Below, one piece after another: positions 1 to 8,719 of a stretch of 45,087 nt of DNA; the stretch's first letter is position 1, and each line of letters starts with the position of its first letter. The stretch lies in NCBI GenBank assembly GCA_963205255.1, contig CAUJIK010000066.1, forward strand, positions 1-45,087. Direction: 5' to 3'. Both the position numbers and the translations under genes were made by a program. The DNA comes from Pseudomonadota bacterium. GTDB lineage: Bacteria > Pseudomonadota > Gammaproteobacteria > Steroidobacterales > Steroidobacteraceae. The notes under the pieces were generated by a model, which worked only from the letters and a program-made list of their open reading frames with translations, ran no database searches and was not told the DNA's origin.

Positions 1-480
1 CACCGAGCCGAAGCCCGGGCAGCAGTCGGTCACCGGCAGGTCGTTGTCCACGGTCTTGGGGATGCCCACGCAGGTGACCGGATAGCCCAGCGCCTCGCCG
101 ATCTGCGAGACCTTGAGGGCGGTATCCATGGAGTCGTTGCCGCCGTTGTAGAAGAAGTAGCCGATGTCATGGGCGCGGAACACCTCGATGAGGCGCTCGT
201 ATTCGGCGCGGTTCTGGTCCAGGCCCTTGAGCTTGAAGCGCGCCGAGCCGAAGGCGCCGGCGGGGGTGTGGCGCAGCGCGCGGATGGTGGCCGGGGACTC
301 GGCGCTGGTGTCGATGAGGTCCTCGGTGAGCGCCCCGACGATGCCGTCCCGGCCGGCGTAGACCTTCGCGATGTGGCGCCGATGCTTGCGGGCTGTCTCG
401 ATCACCCCGGCCGCCGAGGCGTTGATGACGGCGGTGACGCCGCCCGACTGGGCGTAGAAGGCGTTGCGGGGCTTGCTCAT
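1..480 (-). CDS. pfp: PPi-dependent 6-phosphofructokinase, N-terminal 160 residues (runs off left edge)
   Basis: Catalyses the reversible phosphorylation of fructose 6-phosphate to fructose 1,6-bisphosphate, with pyrophosphate as probable phosphoryl donor. Translating the reverse complement from the ATG at 480 gives an uninterrupted frame to the window edge. A GGAG ribosome site lies about 8 bases before the start. The N-terminal phosphate-binding region reads YAQSGGVTAVINAS (residues 9-22). The donor loop is GGNDS (113-117), with Asp116 where ATP-dependent enzymes have Gly; in this family an acidic residue there marks PPi use. PKTVDNDL (141-148) carries the second donor-site residue, Lys142, and the catalytic Asp region. 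These features fit the roughly 420-residue PPi-PFK clade. It is divergent from adk. The C-terminal part is outside the window, so intactness cannot be judged. Confidence 0.9.
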   Translation of the reverse strand, partial: MSKPRNAFYAQSGGVTAVINASAAGVIETARKHRRHIAKVYAGRDGIVGALTEDLIDTSAESPATIRALRHTPAGAFGSARFKLKGLDQNRAEYERLIEVFRAHDIGYFFYNGGNDSMDTALKVSQIGEALGYPVTCVGIPKTVDNDLPVTDCCPGFGSV

Positions 481-522
481 GCGGATCTCCGGGGCGGGCA
501 GAGTGGGGTTGTGCGGTGTGGT

Positions 523-551
523 TTGACCGGGAAAGAGCGTATCGGTACTGT
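523..551 (+). promoter_or_regulatory. candidate sigma-70 promoter for adk
   Basis: TTGACC (523-528) lies 17 bases before TACTGT (546-551), about 30 bases upstream of the adk ATG. The -35 box matches consensus at 5 of 6 positions. The -10 box is weaker but keeps the TA...T frame. It lies in the divergent pfp-adk gap. Prediction from motif and spacing only. Confidence 0.4.
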
Positions 552-581
552 GCCCGCTCATTCAAATAAAGATCAGGTCTC

Positions 582-1523
582 ATGCGCATCGTACTGCTCG
601 GAGCCCCCGGCTCCGGAAAAGGAACCCAGTCCCAGCGTCTGGTGCAACGTTTCGGAATTCCGCAGATTTCCACCGGCGATCTGCTGCGCTCGGCCGTGGC
701 GCGCGGTACGCCGCTGGGCCTCGAGGCCAAGGATGCGATGCAGGCCGGCAAGCTCGTCGATGACGCCATCGTGCTGGGCATGATCCGCGAGCGCCTCGCG
801 GATGCCGACACCGCCAATGGCTTCATCCTCGATGGCTTCCCGCGCAACATCGCGCAGGCCGAGGCGCTGGACCGGATGCTTGCCGGCATGGGCAAGCCGC
901 TGACCGGCGTGGTGCAGATGAACGTGCCCTATGCGGAGCTCACGCGCCGCATAGCCGGCCGCCGCAGCTGCCAGAGCTGCGGGCGCGTGTACAACATCTA
1001 TTCCATGCCCCTGGGCAGCCAGCCGCGCTGCCAGGTATGCGCGGGCGCGCCGCTGCTGTTCCAGCGCCCCGACGACAATGAAGAGACCGTGGTGCAGCGC
1101 CTCAAGGTCTATGAATCGCAGACGCGGCCGCTGCTGGGTTACTACAGCCGGCGCAAGCTGCTGCAGTCCATCGATGCGCAGGGCGACATTGATGCGATCA
1201 CGGAGCTTCTGATCCGCGCGCTGACGCAGCCGGCGGTGCCGGGCGTGAAGGTGCGCACTGCCAGGAAGAAGAAGGCCACGCCGAAGAAGAAGACCGGAAA
1301 GAAGGTCGTGGTGAAGGCGAAAGCCAAGGCCAAGGCCAAAGTGAAGACCAGGGCGAAGGCCAAGTCGCGGGCGAACGCCAAGACGAAGGTCAAGGCGAAG
1401 GCGAAGGCCAAATCGAAGGCGAAAGCCAAGAAGGCCAAGGCGAAGCGCGTCACGCGCGCGAAGTCCGCACGTCGTCCGGCCCGCAAGAGCGCGGCGCGCC
1501 GCGGCCCCGCGCGCAAGAAATAG
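582..1523 (+). CDS. adk: adenylate kinase with zinc-type LID and a Lys/Ala-rich histone-like C-terminal tail
   Basis: Interconverts ATP + AMP and 2 ADP. The core is canonical: P-loop GAPGSGKGTQ (8-17), AMP-binding STGDLLR (30-36) and DGFPRN (84-89), and the LID at about 122-165. The LID carries Cys130, Cys133, Cys150 and Cys153, the tetracysteine pattern of zinc-binding long adenylate kinases. The core ends near residue 220. Residues about 222-313 are then almost only Lys, Ala, Arg, Val and Thr (KAKAKAKAK, RAKSARRPARK), resembling histone H1 or the bacterial AlgP tail. There is no stop or frame break at the junction, so this is one 313-residue protein against about 215 for the family. A basic tail could bind nucleic acid or polyphosphate, but that is inference. 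AGG (575-577) precedes the ATG. It converges on rnd with 13 bases between stops. Confidence 0.95.
   Translation: MRIVLLGAPGSGKGTQSQRLVQRFGIPQISTGDLLRSAVARGTPLGLEAKDAMQAGKLVDDAIVLGMIRERLADADTANGFILDGFPRNIAQAEALDRMLAGMGKPLTGVVQMNVPYAELTRRIAGRRSCQSCGRVYNIYSMPLGSQPRCQVCAGAPLLFQRPDDNEETVVQRLKVYESQTRPLLGYYSRRKLLQSIDAQGDIDAITELLIRALTQPAVPGVKVRTARKKKATPKKKTGKKVVVKAKAKAKAKVKTRAKAKSRANAKTKVKAKAKAKSKAKAKKAKAKRVTRAKSARRPARKSAARRGPARKK
1245..1520 (+). repeat. low-complexity Lys/Ala codon repeats in the adk tail
   Basis: Degenerate tandem repeats of the six-base unit AAGGCC/AAGGCG (Lys-Ala) are densest at about 1313-1440 and encode the tail of adenylate kinase. Such repeats can expand or contract by slippage in multiples of six without breaking the frame, so tail length may vary between strains. 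Confidence 0.8.
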
Positions 1524-1536
1524 CTGCAAAGACGGC

Positions 1537-2619
1537 TTACAGCACGGCCAGCAGCCGCTGGCCGATGACCTCGTGGCGCCAGCCGCGCAGCGGCGACGCA
1601 TCCATGGAGCCTCCGGCAATCTGTTCCAGCTCGCGCCGTGTGGCGAGGATCTCCGGACTCAGCGCAAGTTCGGCGGCCACCGTCTGCACGAGGCCGGAGA
1701 GCCGCTTCACCAATGCTGTTTTCTGAGGGTCCGGCCGGGACCGGGTCAGGGGCGGCAGGCTTGCGGGCAGCTGCGCCGCGTCGATCACTTCCAGCATGGC
1801 GCCGCCGCTGCGCTCCACGAAACCGGGCGTGAGTTCCGGCACCTGCGCCAGCGCGGCGGCAGTGCGCGGCGCCTGCATCACGAGGCTGCGCAGGCCGGCA
1901 TCGTCGAGGATCCAGGTGCGGGGGCGGTCTTTCTCCGCGGCACGGCGTTCGCGCCAGGCGGCGAGCAGTTTCAGCAGCCGCAGCCGATCCTCATCCAGGT
2001 CGCCGGCCCAGCGCAGCCGCTCCCAGGCGCGCTCCGGGTCCACGAAGAGATTCCCGGGCAGCGCCAGATCGCGCAGCTCCTCTTCCAGCCAGGCGAGACG
2101 CCCCATCTGCCGCAGCCGCGTCACCAGAGCATCGTGCAGGGCGAAAAGATGCGCCACGTCGTCGGCGGCATAGGCCAGCTGCGCCGCGCTCAGCGGGCGG
2201 CGCGACCAGTCGGTGCGCGTTTCGGCCTTGGCCAGGTGCACGCCCAGCAGGCGGCCTGTCAGGTCGCTGTAGCCGATCTGCGCCGGCAGGCCGGTGAGCG
2301 CGGCGGCGATCTGGGTGTCGAACACGCCCTCGAGGCTGCCGAACAGCGGCCACAGCACTTCCAGGTCCTGGCGCGCGGCGTGGATGATCTTGGGAATCTG
2401 CGGCGCGCGCATGGCCGCGCCCAGCGGTTCCAGGCTTGCCTTGCCAAGCGGGTCGATGCAGCAGATCTCGCCCGGCAGCGCCAGCTGCAGCAGGCACAGC
2501 TGCGGGCGATAGGTGCGTTCGCGCATGAACTCGGTGTCGAGTCCGATGCAGGGCGCGCCGGCAAGGCGCGTGACCAGGGCGCCGATGGCGGCGCCGTCCG
2601 TAATCGTGGCAGTGCTCAT
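1537..2619 (-). CDS. rnd: ribonuclease D
   Basis: 3'-5' exoribonuclease of the DEDD family that trims tRNA and other small RNA 3' ends. The three exonuclease motifs are visible: DTEF (Asp28, Glu30), HAARQDLEVLW (Exo II Asp) and YAADDVAHL (Exo III, Tyr and Asp of the DEDDy type). A C-terminal HRDC-type region follows from about residue 205, including the KDRPRTWILDD segment that contacts RNA in the family. At 360 residues it is near the usual 370-380. The start ATG (2617-2619) is divergent from the membrane-protein gene at 2656, leaving a 36-base shared upstream region. Its end is nearly abutting the end of adk. Confidence 0.93.
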   Translation of the reverse strand: MSTATITDGAAIGALVTRLAGAPCIGLDTEFMRERTYRPQLCLLQLALPGEICCIDPLGKASLEPLGAAMRAPQIPKIIHAARQDLEVLWPLFGSLEGVFDTQIAAALTGLPAQIGYSDLTGRLLGVHLAKAETRTDWSRRPLSAAQLAYAADDVAHLFALHDALVTRLRQMGRLAWLEEELRDLALPGNLFVDPERAWERLRWAGDLDEDRLRLLKLLAAWRERRAAEKDRPRTWILDDAGLRSLVMQAPRTAAALAQVPELTPGFVERSGGAMLEVIDAAQLPASLPPLTRSRPDPQKTALVKRLSGLVQTVAAELALSPEILATRRELEQIAGGSMDASPLRGWRHEVIGQRLLAVL

Positions 2620-2655
2620 GTAAGATCGCCAAGTCTAAACACTCATGGAGCGGTT

Positions 2656-3225
2656 TTGATCGCGAAGTCCACCTCTGCGCTGGTCGAGGCGGCGCGTGTC
2701 TATGTCGACATCGCGCGCCTCAGGCGTGGTCCCGAAGACCTGCCGGCGGTGCCCTCGCTGCTGCTCGCCACCATCATTGCCTATGGGCTGGTAAGCCTCG
2801 GGTTCAGCGCGCTGCTGCCGTCGGAACCGGGCGCGCATCCGGTGGTGCTGCTGGCCGTGGACACCGCGCTGATGCTGGTATGGGTGAAGCTGATGCTGCG
2901 GCTGGCGCGCAAGCCGGAGCGCTTCCTGCAGACCTCCATGGCCGTGTTCGGCTTCCAGCTGGTGCTGGCGCCGCTGTTCGCCTCCAGCATGTCGATGTTC
3001 CTGCGGCTGCGCGACGACCCTTCCTGGCAGGTGCCGGTTTCGCTGCTCATCGTGGCGCTGGGCATCTGGGCGCTGATCGTCAACACGCGCATCTTCCAGT
3101 CGGCCACCCAGTGGCCGGCGCCGGCCTGCGTGGCGCTGGTGATCGCGCAGGCGCTGGTGACGCGCGGGGTGCTGATGGCGATCTTCCCCGAAGCGCTGGG
3201 GACCGACGCCGCGCTGGCTGGCTGA
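2656..3225 (+). CDS. uncharacterised five-helix integral membrane protein (TTG start)
   Basis: I do not recognise a named family. The frame has no usable ATG near its start. TTG at 2656 is preceded by GGAG (2647-2650) at a good distance, giving 189 residues. The first 30 or so residues are hydrophilic (AARVYVDIARLRRGPEDLP). Hydrophobic segments follow at about 36-58, 67-86, 99-117, 129-147 and 156-176, consistent with five membrane spans separated by short loops. There is no recognisable catalytic motif. The stop is two bases before the mpl start, so the two are almost certainly co-transcribed and translationally coupled. A link to peptidoglycan recycling or envelope integrity is therefore possible but unproven. 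Confidence 0.75.
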   Translation: MIAKSTSALVEAARVYVDIARLRRGPEDLPAVPSLLLATIIAYGLVSLGFSALLPSEPGAHPVVLLAVDTALMLVWVKLMLRLARKPERFLQTSMAVFGFQLVLAPLFASSMSMFLRLRDDPSWQVPVSLLIVALGIWALIVNTRIFQSATQWPAPACVALVIAQALVTRGVLMAIFPEALGTDAALAG

Positions 3226-3227
3226 TC

Positions 3228-4598
3228 ATGCACGTCCATATCCTCGGCATCTGCGGCACCTTCATGGGCGGCATCGCCGCCATCGCGCGCGCGGCGGGCC
3301 ACCGGGTGACCGGCTCCGACCGCAATGTGTATCCGCCCATGAGCACGCAGCTGCAGGCGCTTGGCATCGACATCGTCGAGGGCTTCGAGGCCGCGCAGCT
3401 TTCGCCCGCGCCCGATGTGGTGGTGGTCGGCAATGTGATGACGCGCGGCATGCCGGTGATCGAGGCGCTGCTGGAAGGCCCGATTCCCTGGACCTCCGGT
3501 CCGCAGTGGCTGTCGCGCGAGGTGCTTAAGGATCGCTGGGTGCTGGCCGTGGCCGGCACGCATGGCAAGACCACCACCGCGACCCTGCTGGCGCACATCC
3601 TCGACGATGCGGGCCTCGTGCCGGGCTTTCTCATCGGCGGCGTGCCCGGCAACTTCGATGTGAGCGCGCGGCTGGGCGATACGCCCTTCTTCGTGATCGA
3701 GGCCGATGAATACGACACGGCCTTCTTCGACAAGCGCGCCAAGTTCGTGCACTACCGGCCGCGCACGCTGATCCTCAACAACCTCGAATTCGACCACGCC
3801 GACATCTATCCGGACCTCGAAGCCATCAGGCGGCAGTTCAACCATCTGCTGCGCATCGTGCCAGGCAGCGGTCTTGTGGTGCACAACGCCGCCGACGCCA
3901 ACCTCGACGAGGTGATCGCGCGCGGCTGCTGGACGCCGCGCGAGGGGTTTGCGCTCGAGCCGCGTCCGGGCGCGCGCTGGACTGCCCGGCTTCAGGACGG
4001 CGACACCCGCTGTTTCGATGTGTGCCTGGACGGCAGCGTGGCGGGCCGCGTGCAGTGGTCCACCATGGGTTCGCACAATGTGGCCAATGCGCTGGCGGCG
4101 ATAGCCGCCGCGCGCCATGCCGGCGTGCCGGTGGAGCGGGCTGTCGAGGCGCTGGCCCGCTTCCGCGGCGTGCGGCGGCGCATGGAGCTCACCGGTGAGG
4201 CGGCGGGCATCCACATCTACGATGATTTTGCGCATCATCCCACCGCCATCGCCACCACCATTGACGGTCTGCGGCGGCGCATAGGTGCTGAAGCGCGGCT
4301 GGTCGCGGTGCTGGAGGCGCGCTCCAACACCATGCGCATGGGTGTACACAAGGAAACGCTGGCGCCGTCACTGACGGGCGCCGACGCGGTCTATCTGTTC
4401 GCCCCGCCGGATCTGGGATGGGATGCGGCCGCCGTGGCGCGCTCGCTGGGACCGCGCGCGGCCACCGAACCCACTGTGGATGCGCTGCTGGCGCGCCTTG
4501 CCGCCGATGCCCGTGCCGGCGACCATGTGCTCATCATGAGCAATGGCGGCTTTGGCGGGCTGCACCAGCGCCTGCTCGCGCAGCTGCGGGCCCGTTGA
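3228..4598 (+). CDS. mpl: UDP-N-acetylmuramate:L-Ala-gamma-D-Glu-meso-DAP ligase
   Basis: Murein recycling enzyme. It attaches the tripeptide recovered from old peptidoglycan directly to UDP-MurNAc in the cytoplasm, bypassing MurC, MurD and MurE. The sequence is a Mur ligase of 456 residues (family about 457): N-terminal UDP-binding Rossmann start MHVHILGICGTFMGG, ATP P-loop AGTHGKTTT (109-117), central motif NNLEFDHADIY, and C-terminal domain with YDDFAHHPTAI. LGICGTFMGG and the overall length favour Mpl over MurC. The ATG at 3228 sits two bases after the upstream membrane-protein stop. Its presence shows that the organism uses meso-DAP and recycles its wall. Confidence 0.95.
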   Translation: MHVHILGICGTFMGGIAAIARAAGHRVTGSDRNVYPPMSTQLQALGIDIVEGFEAAQLSPAPDVVVVGNVMTRGMPVIEALLEGPIPWTSGPQWLSREVLKDRWVLAVAGTHGKTTTATLLAHILDDAGLVPGFLIGGVPGNFDVSARLGDTPFFVIEADEYDTAFFDKRAKFVHYRPRTLILNNLEFDHADIYPDLEAIRRQFNHLLRIVPGSGLVVHNAADANLDEVIARGCWTPREGFALEPRPGARWTARLQDGDTRCFDVCLDGSVAGRVQWSTMGSHNVANALAAIAAARHAGVPVERAVEALARFRGVRRRMELTGEAAGIHIYDDFAHHPTAIATTIDGLRRRIGAEARLVAVLEARSNTMRMGVHKETLAPSLTGADAVYLFAPPDLGWDAAAVARSLGPRAATEPTVDALLARLAADARAGDHVLIMSNGGFGGLHQRLLAQLRAR

Positions 4599-4637
4599 GG
4601 GCTGGTCGGCGCTCGAGGTCCGGGCGCCGGGGCGCTC

Positions 4638-5429
4638 TCAGGCTGTAAGGCCCGCTACCGGCCGCGAATCGAGCCAGCCCAGCTCGGTGTCGACGCTGCC
4701 GTTGGCGTGGAGCTGGAGTGTGCGCCAGGCGGGCGGCTGCTCGCCCACGGCGAACTGGTCCGAATGTGGCCGGAACTGCGAGCAGGTCGAGGGGGTGCCA
4801 AGCAGCCGCACTCCACGACGCTCGCCGTCGAAAGCCTGGTGTACATGGCCGAAGATCACCGCGCGCACCGCGCTGTGGCGATCGAGCACGGCAAAGAACT
4901 CCGCGGCGTTCAGCAGGCCGATGTTGTCCAGCCAGGCGCTGCCCATGGGCACCGGATGGTGGTGCAGGGCGACCATGACGTGGCGGCCGTCGGCGCTGGC
5001 CAGGGCCTGCTCCAGCACGGCAAGGCCGTCGGGGCAGATGCGGCCGGCCACCTGCCGCGGCTCGCTGCTGTCGAGCAGCACCAGGCGCCAGGCGCCCAGA
5101 TCGTGCACCGGGTTCAGGTGGAAGGGGGCCTCGTTGAGCGCCGCGCGCATCGCGGGCACGTCGTCGTGGTTGCCGGGAATGCACAGCACCGGCTTGCCCA
5201 GTGCGCCGAATTCGGCGCGGAAATGTACATAACCCGCCGGGTCGTCCTGGACCAGGTCCCCGGTGGCCAGGATGGCGTCGCAGTCGCGGATTGCCGCCTG
5301 CGACGCTGTCAGCGTCTGGCGCAGGGCCGGCAGCGTCGGCACGCCCCGCAGCGACTGTTCCGGGTCGCCATACAGGTGCGTATCGGTGAGCTGCACCAGT
5401 CTTGCGACAGAATTGGTTAGGTTATTCAA
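4638..5429 (-). CDS. cpdA: 3',5'-cyclic-AMP phosphodiesterase (calcineurin-like)
   Basis: Metallophosphoesterase that hydrolyses cAMP and so tunes CRP-dependent regulation. The five metal-binding motifs are present in order: TDTHL (Asp16, His18), ATGDLVQD, GNHDD, HHHPVP and GHVHQ. The arrangement and the length (263 residues; E. coli CpdA 275) fit CpdA better than other calcineurin-type enzymes, although the substrate cannot be proven from motifs. The frame starts with TTG at 5427-5429 and no ATG precedes the first motif. No clear ribosome site is visible, so the start is uncertain. It is divergent from tkt and converges on mpl. Confidence 0.82.
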   Translation of the reverse strand: MNNLTNSVARLVQLTDTHLYGDPEQSLRGVPTLPALRQTLTASQAAIRDCDAILATGDLVQDDPAGYVHFRAEFGALGKPVLCIPGNHDDVPAMRAALNEAPFHLNPVHDLGAWRLVLLDSSEPRQVAGRICPDGLAVLEQALASADGRHVMVALHHHPVPMGSAWLDNIGLLNAAEFFAVLDRHSAVRAVIFGHVHQAFDGERRGVRLLGTPSTCSQFRPHSDQFAVGEQPPAWRTLQLHANGSVDTELGWLDSRPVAGLTA

Positions 5430-5591
5430 CGATGTGGCCGTTGCTGCGAGTGATTCCGGAGGGCTACTTTAGGGGCTGGCCCCGCGCCGCAAAGTGAACG
5501 TCGTCAAGCTACAGGACCGTGCCCTGGTGCGTATGTTCCCGGACGTGACCCAGATTCACAGCCTGTCGCATTCTGTCGTCAGGGGGCTGAT

Positions 5592-5620
5592 TTGCGATGC
5601 ACGGCGCAGCATTGGACAAT
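5592..5620 (+). promoter_or_regulatory. candidate sigma-70 promoter for the tkt-gap-pgk-pyk cluster
   Basis: TTGCGA (5592-5597) and GACAAT (5615-5620) are separated by exactly 17 bases, about 50 bases upstream of the preferred tkt ATG at 5672. Each box matches consensus at four of six positions. The rest of the roughly 240-base cpdA-tkt gap shows no other clear element. Confidence 0.33.
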
Positions 5621-5671
5621 GCAGGGCTCTCCCGCCGCGTTGCGGCTCGTGAAGAAGGCCTTCTGTCAGTA

Positions 5672-7669
5672 ATGCTGTCCCGTCGAGAACTTGCCAATGC
5701 CATCCGCGCGCTGTCGATGGATGCCGTCCAGCAGGCCAAATCCGGTCATCCGGGCGCCCCCATGGGCATGGCCGATATCGCCGAAGTGCTGTGGCGGGAA
5801 GTGCTGAAGCACAACCCCGCCGACCCGACCTGGTGGGACCGCGACCGCTTCGTGCTGTCCAACGGCCATGCCTCGATGCTGCTGTATTCGCTGCTGCATC
5901 TGACCGGCTATCCGCTTTCCATCGACGAGATCCGCGATTTCCGCCAGCTCGGCGCGCGCACCGCGGGCCACCCGGAGCATGAGCCCGCGCTCGGCATCGA
6001 GACCACCACCGGTCCGCTGGGGCAGGGCATCGCCAATGCCGTCGGCATGGCGCTGGCGGAGAAGATGCTGGCCGCCGAGTTCAACCGGCCCGGCCACACG
6101 GTGGTCGATCACCGCACCTATGTTTTCGTCGGCGATGGCTGCCTCATGGAAGGCATCTCGCATGAAGTCTGCTCGCTGGCCGGCACGCTGCGCCTGGGCA
6201 AGCTCATCGTGCTGTTCGACGACAACGGCATTTCCATCGACGGCAATGTGAAGGGTTGGTGCGCGGACGACACCCCCGCGCGCTTCGAGGCCTATGGCTG
6301 GCAGGTGATCCGCGACGTCGACGGTCATGACGGCGAAGCGGTGCTGGCCGCGCTGCGTGCCGCGCAGGCCGACGGCGAGCGGCCGACGCTGATCTGCTGC
6401 CGCACCACCATCGGTTTCGGCGCACCCACCAAGGCCGGCAGCAAGAGCACCCATGGCGAGCCGCTGGGCGCCGAGGAAATCGCCGGCGCCCGCGCGAAAC
6501 TGGGCTGGACCGCGCCGCCGTTCGAGATTCCCGCGCCCATCCGCGAAGCCTGGGACCAGCGCCCGCGCGGCATCGCGGCACAGAAGGAGTGGAGCGGGCG
6601 CTACGCGGCTTACGAGAAAGCGCACCCGGATCTGGCCGCGCAGTTCGCGCGCCGCATGCGCGGCGAGCTGCCGGCGGACTGGCAGCAGGTTGCCGGGGCC
6701 GCGTTGCAGGCGGCGCTGGCGGTGAAGGATCCCCAGGCCACGCGCCAGTCTTCGCAGGTGGCGCTCAATGCCATCGGCCCGTCGTTGGGCGAGCTGGTGG
6801 GCGGTTCGGCCGACCTCACCGGTTCGAACAATACCTTCCGCAAGGATTCGCGCGCCGTCACGCCGGAAGATGCTTCCGGCAACTACATCAACTACGGCGT
6901 GCGCGAGTTCGGCATGACGGCCGCGATGAACGGCCTGTCGCTGCATGGCGGCTTCCGCCCCTATGGCGGTACCTTCCTCGTGTTCTCCGACTACGCGCGC
7001 AATGCCGTGCGTCTGGCGGCGCTGATGCACCAGGGCGTGGTGCTGGTCTATACGCACGATTCCATCGGTCTGGGCGAAGACGGCCCCACGCACCAGCCCA
7101 TCGAGCATGTGGCGAGCCTGCGCCTGATGCCCAATCTTTCGCTGTGGCGGCCCTGCGATGCGCTGGAATCGGCCGTGGCCTGGGTGGCCGCCATCGACCG
7201 CCGCAACGGCCCCACGGCGCTGGTGCTCACGCGCCAGGCGCTGCCGCAGCAGCCGCGCACGCGCGAGCAGGGGCTTGCCGTTCATCGCGGCGGCTACGTG
7301 CTGATCGACGTGGCCGGTACGCCCGAAGCCATCGTGATCGCCACCGGATCGGAGGTCGCCATCGCGGCCACCGCCGTCAATGCGCTCAACGCCGCGGGCC
7401 GCCGCGTGCGCCTGGTGTCCATGCCCAGCACCGATGTGTTCGACGCCCAGGATGCTGCCTGGCGCGAAGCGGTGCTGCCGCAGGCTGTGACGCAGCGCGT
7501 GGCCGTGGAGGCCGGCGCAACGGCAGGCTGGTGGCGCTATGTCGGCAGCGGTGGCCGCGTGATCGGCATCGATCATTTCGGCGCCTCCGGCAAGGCGGGC
7601 GATCTGTTCAAGAAATTCGGTCTCACTGCGGAACATGTGCAGCAGGCCGTGCAGGATCTGATCAACTGA
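5672..7669 (+). CDS. tkt: transketolase
   Basis: Thiamine-diphosphate enzyme of the pentose phosphate pathway. It moves two-carbon units between ketoses and aldoses and feeds fructose 6-phosphate and glyceraldehyde 3-phosphate into glycolysis. Visible signatures: [19 protein letters not shown] near the N-terminus, the ThDP/Mg motif GDGCLMEG followed by DDNGISIDG, and [18 protein letters not shown] in the pyrimidine domain. The ATG at 5672 gives 665 residues, close to E. coli TktA (663). A longer frame from 5597 would start inside the candidate promoter and adds 25 residues with no family match. GAAGAAGG upstream is a rather distant ribosome site. It is first of a cluster with gap, pgk and pyk. 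Confidence 0.95.
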   Translation: MLSRRELANAIRALSMDAVQQAKSGHPGAPMGMADIAEVLWREVLKHNPADPTWWDRDRFVLSNGHASMLLYSLLHLTGYPLSIDEIRDFRQLGARTAGHPEHEPALGIETTTGPLGQGIANAVGMALAEKMLAAEFNRPGHTVVDHRTYVFVGDGCLMEGISHEVCSLAGTLRLGKLIVLFDDNGISIDGNVKGWCADDTPARFEAYGWQVIRDVDGHDGEAVLAALRAAQADGERPTLICCRTTIGFGAPTKAGSKSTHGEPLGAEEIAGARAKLGWTAPPFEIPAPIREAWDQRPRGIAAQKEWSGRYAAYEKAHPDLAAQFARRMRGELPADWQQVAGAALQAALAVKDPQATRQSSQVALNAIGPSLGELVGGSADLTGSNNTFRKDSRAVTPEDASGNYINYGVREFGMTAAMNGLSLHGGFRPYGGTFLVFSDYARNAVRLAALMHQGVVLVYTHDSIGLGEDGPTHQPIEHVASLRLMPNLSLWRPCDALESAVAWVAAIDRRNGPTALVLTRQALPQQPRTREQGLAVHRGGYVLIDVAGTPEAIVIATGSEVAIAATAVNALNAAGRRVRLVSMPSTDVFDAQDAAWREAVLPQAVTQRVAVEAGATAGWWRYVGSGGRVIGIDHFGASGKAGDLFKKFGLTAEHVQQAVQDLIN

Positions 7670-7695
7670 CAGCAAGGTAGAGACAGGGGAACATC

Positions 7696-8709
7696 ATGGC
7701 GATCAAGGTTGGCATCAACGGTTACGGACGCATTGGCCGCAACATCCTGCGCGCGCTCTACGAGGCGAAGCGCACCAGCGAAATCCAGGTCGTGGCGATC
7801 AACGATCTGGGCAATGCGAACACCAACGCGCACCTGACGCGCTATGACACCGCGCACGGCAAGTTCAACGGCACCGTGACCGTGGATGGCGACTCCATGG
7901 TCGTCAATGGCGACCGCATCAAGGTGCTCTCCGAGCGCGACCCCGCGAAGCTGCCCTGGGGTCAGCTGGGCGTGGACGTGGTGTTCGAGTGCACCGGCTT
8001 CTTCGCCAGCAAGGCCAAGGCGCAGGCGCACCTGGCGGGCGGCGCGAAGAAGGTCCTGATTTCCGCCCCGGGCGGCAGCGACGTGGATGCCACCGTGGTC
8101 TACGGCGTGAACGAGGATGTGCTGACCTCGGCGATGACCGTGGTCTCCAATGCCTCGTGCACCACCAACTGCCTGGCGCCGCTGGCCAAGGTGCTCAACG
8201 ACAGCATCGGCATCGAGAGTGGCCTCATGACCACCATCCATGCCTACACCAACGACCAGGTACTGACGGACGTCTATCACGAGGATCTGCGCCGCGCGCG
8301 CTCGGCCACCATGTCGATGATCCCGACCAAGACCGGCGCCGCCGCGGCTGTGGGCCTGGTGCTGCCGCAGTTGAAGGGCAAGCTCGACGGTTTTGCCATC
8401 CGCGTGCCGACAATCAACGTGTCGCTGGTCGATCTCACCTTCCGCCCCAAGCGCGCCACTTCCGGCGAGGAAGTGAACAAGCTGGTGAAGGCGGCCGCCG
8501 AAGGCGCGCTCAAGGGCGTGCTCGCGTATACCGAGGCGCCGCTGGTTTCGATCGATTACAACCACGATCCGGCCTCGTCCACCTTCGACGCCACGCTCAC
8601 CAAGGTGATCGACGGCGGCCTGGTGAAGGTCTGCTCCTGGTACGACAACGAGTGGGGTTTCTCCAACCGCATGCTCGACACGGCGCTGGCCTGGTCGAAG
8701 GCCAAGTAG
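7696..8709 (+). CDS. gap: glyceraldehyde-3-phosphate dehydrogenase, type I, NAD-dependent
   Basis: Oxidises glyceraldehyde 3-phosphate to 1,3-bisphosphoglycerate with NAD and phosphate. The NAD-binding [11 protein letters not shown] (7-17), the acidic residue in AINDL (34-38) that favours NAD over NADP, the catalytic Cys155 in [12 protein letters not shown] and the C-terminal [13 protein letters not shown] are all intact. It has 337 residues, as expected. AGGGGA lies eight to thirteen bases before the ATG. It follows tkt by 26 bases and precedes pgk by 10, consistent with one transcript. Confidence 0.97.
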   Translation: MAIKVGINGYGRIGRNILRALYEAKRTSEIQVVAINDLGNANTNAHLTRYDTAHGKFNGTVTVDGDSMVVNGDRIKVLSERDPAKLPWGQLGVDVVFECTGFFASKAKAQAHLAGGAKKVLISAPGGSDVDATVVYGVNEDVLTSAMTVVSNASCTTNCLAPLAKVLNDSIGIESGLMTTIHAYTNDQVLTDVYHEDLRRARSATMSMIPTKTGAAAAVGLVLPQLKGKLDGFAIRVPTINVSLVDLTFRPKRATSGEEVNKLVKAAAEGALKGVLAYTEAPLVSIDYNHDPASSTFDATLTKVIDGGLVKVCSWYDNEWGFSNRMLDTALAWSKAK

Positions 8710-8719
8710 GACGTCCGCC

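Noticed and set aside
1142-1516. Phe/Ala-rich antisense frame looking like a membrane protein opposite the adk tail
   Set aside because: The hydrophobic pattern is simply the reverse complement of Lys/Ala codons.
1245-1523. Frameshift as explanation of the adk tail
   Set aside because: The tail keeps a regular Lys-Ala codon periodicity in the same frame as the kinase and ends at a clean stop; the other frames do not restore adenylate kinase sequence.
2781-4349. 522-codon antisense frame over mpl
   Set aside because: Composition is typical of a codon-position shadow; the sense strand holds a complete Mpl with all motifs.
4599-4637. Terminator between mpl and cpdA
   Set aside because: GC-rich but with no clear stem-loop and no T-run.
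5597-5671. N-terminal extension of transketolase from ATG 5597
   Set aside because: The added 25 residues match nothing expected of the family and overlap the candidate promoter; the ATG at 5672 gives the normal length.
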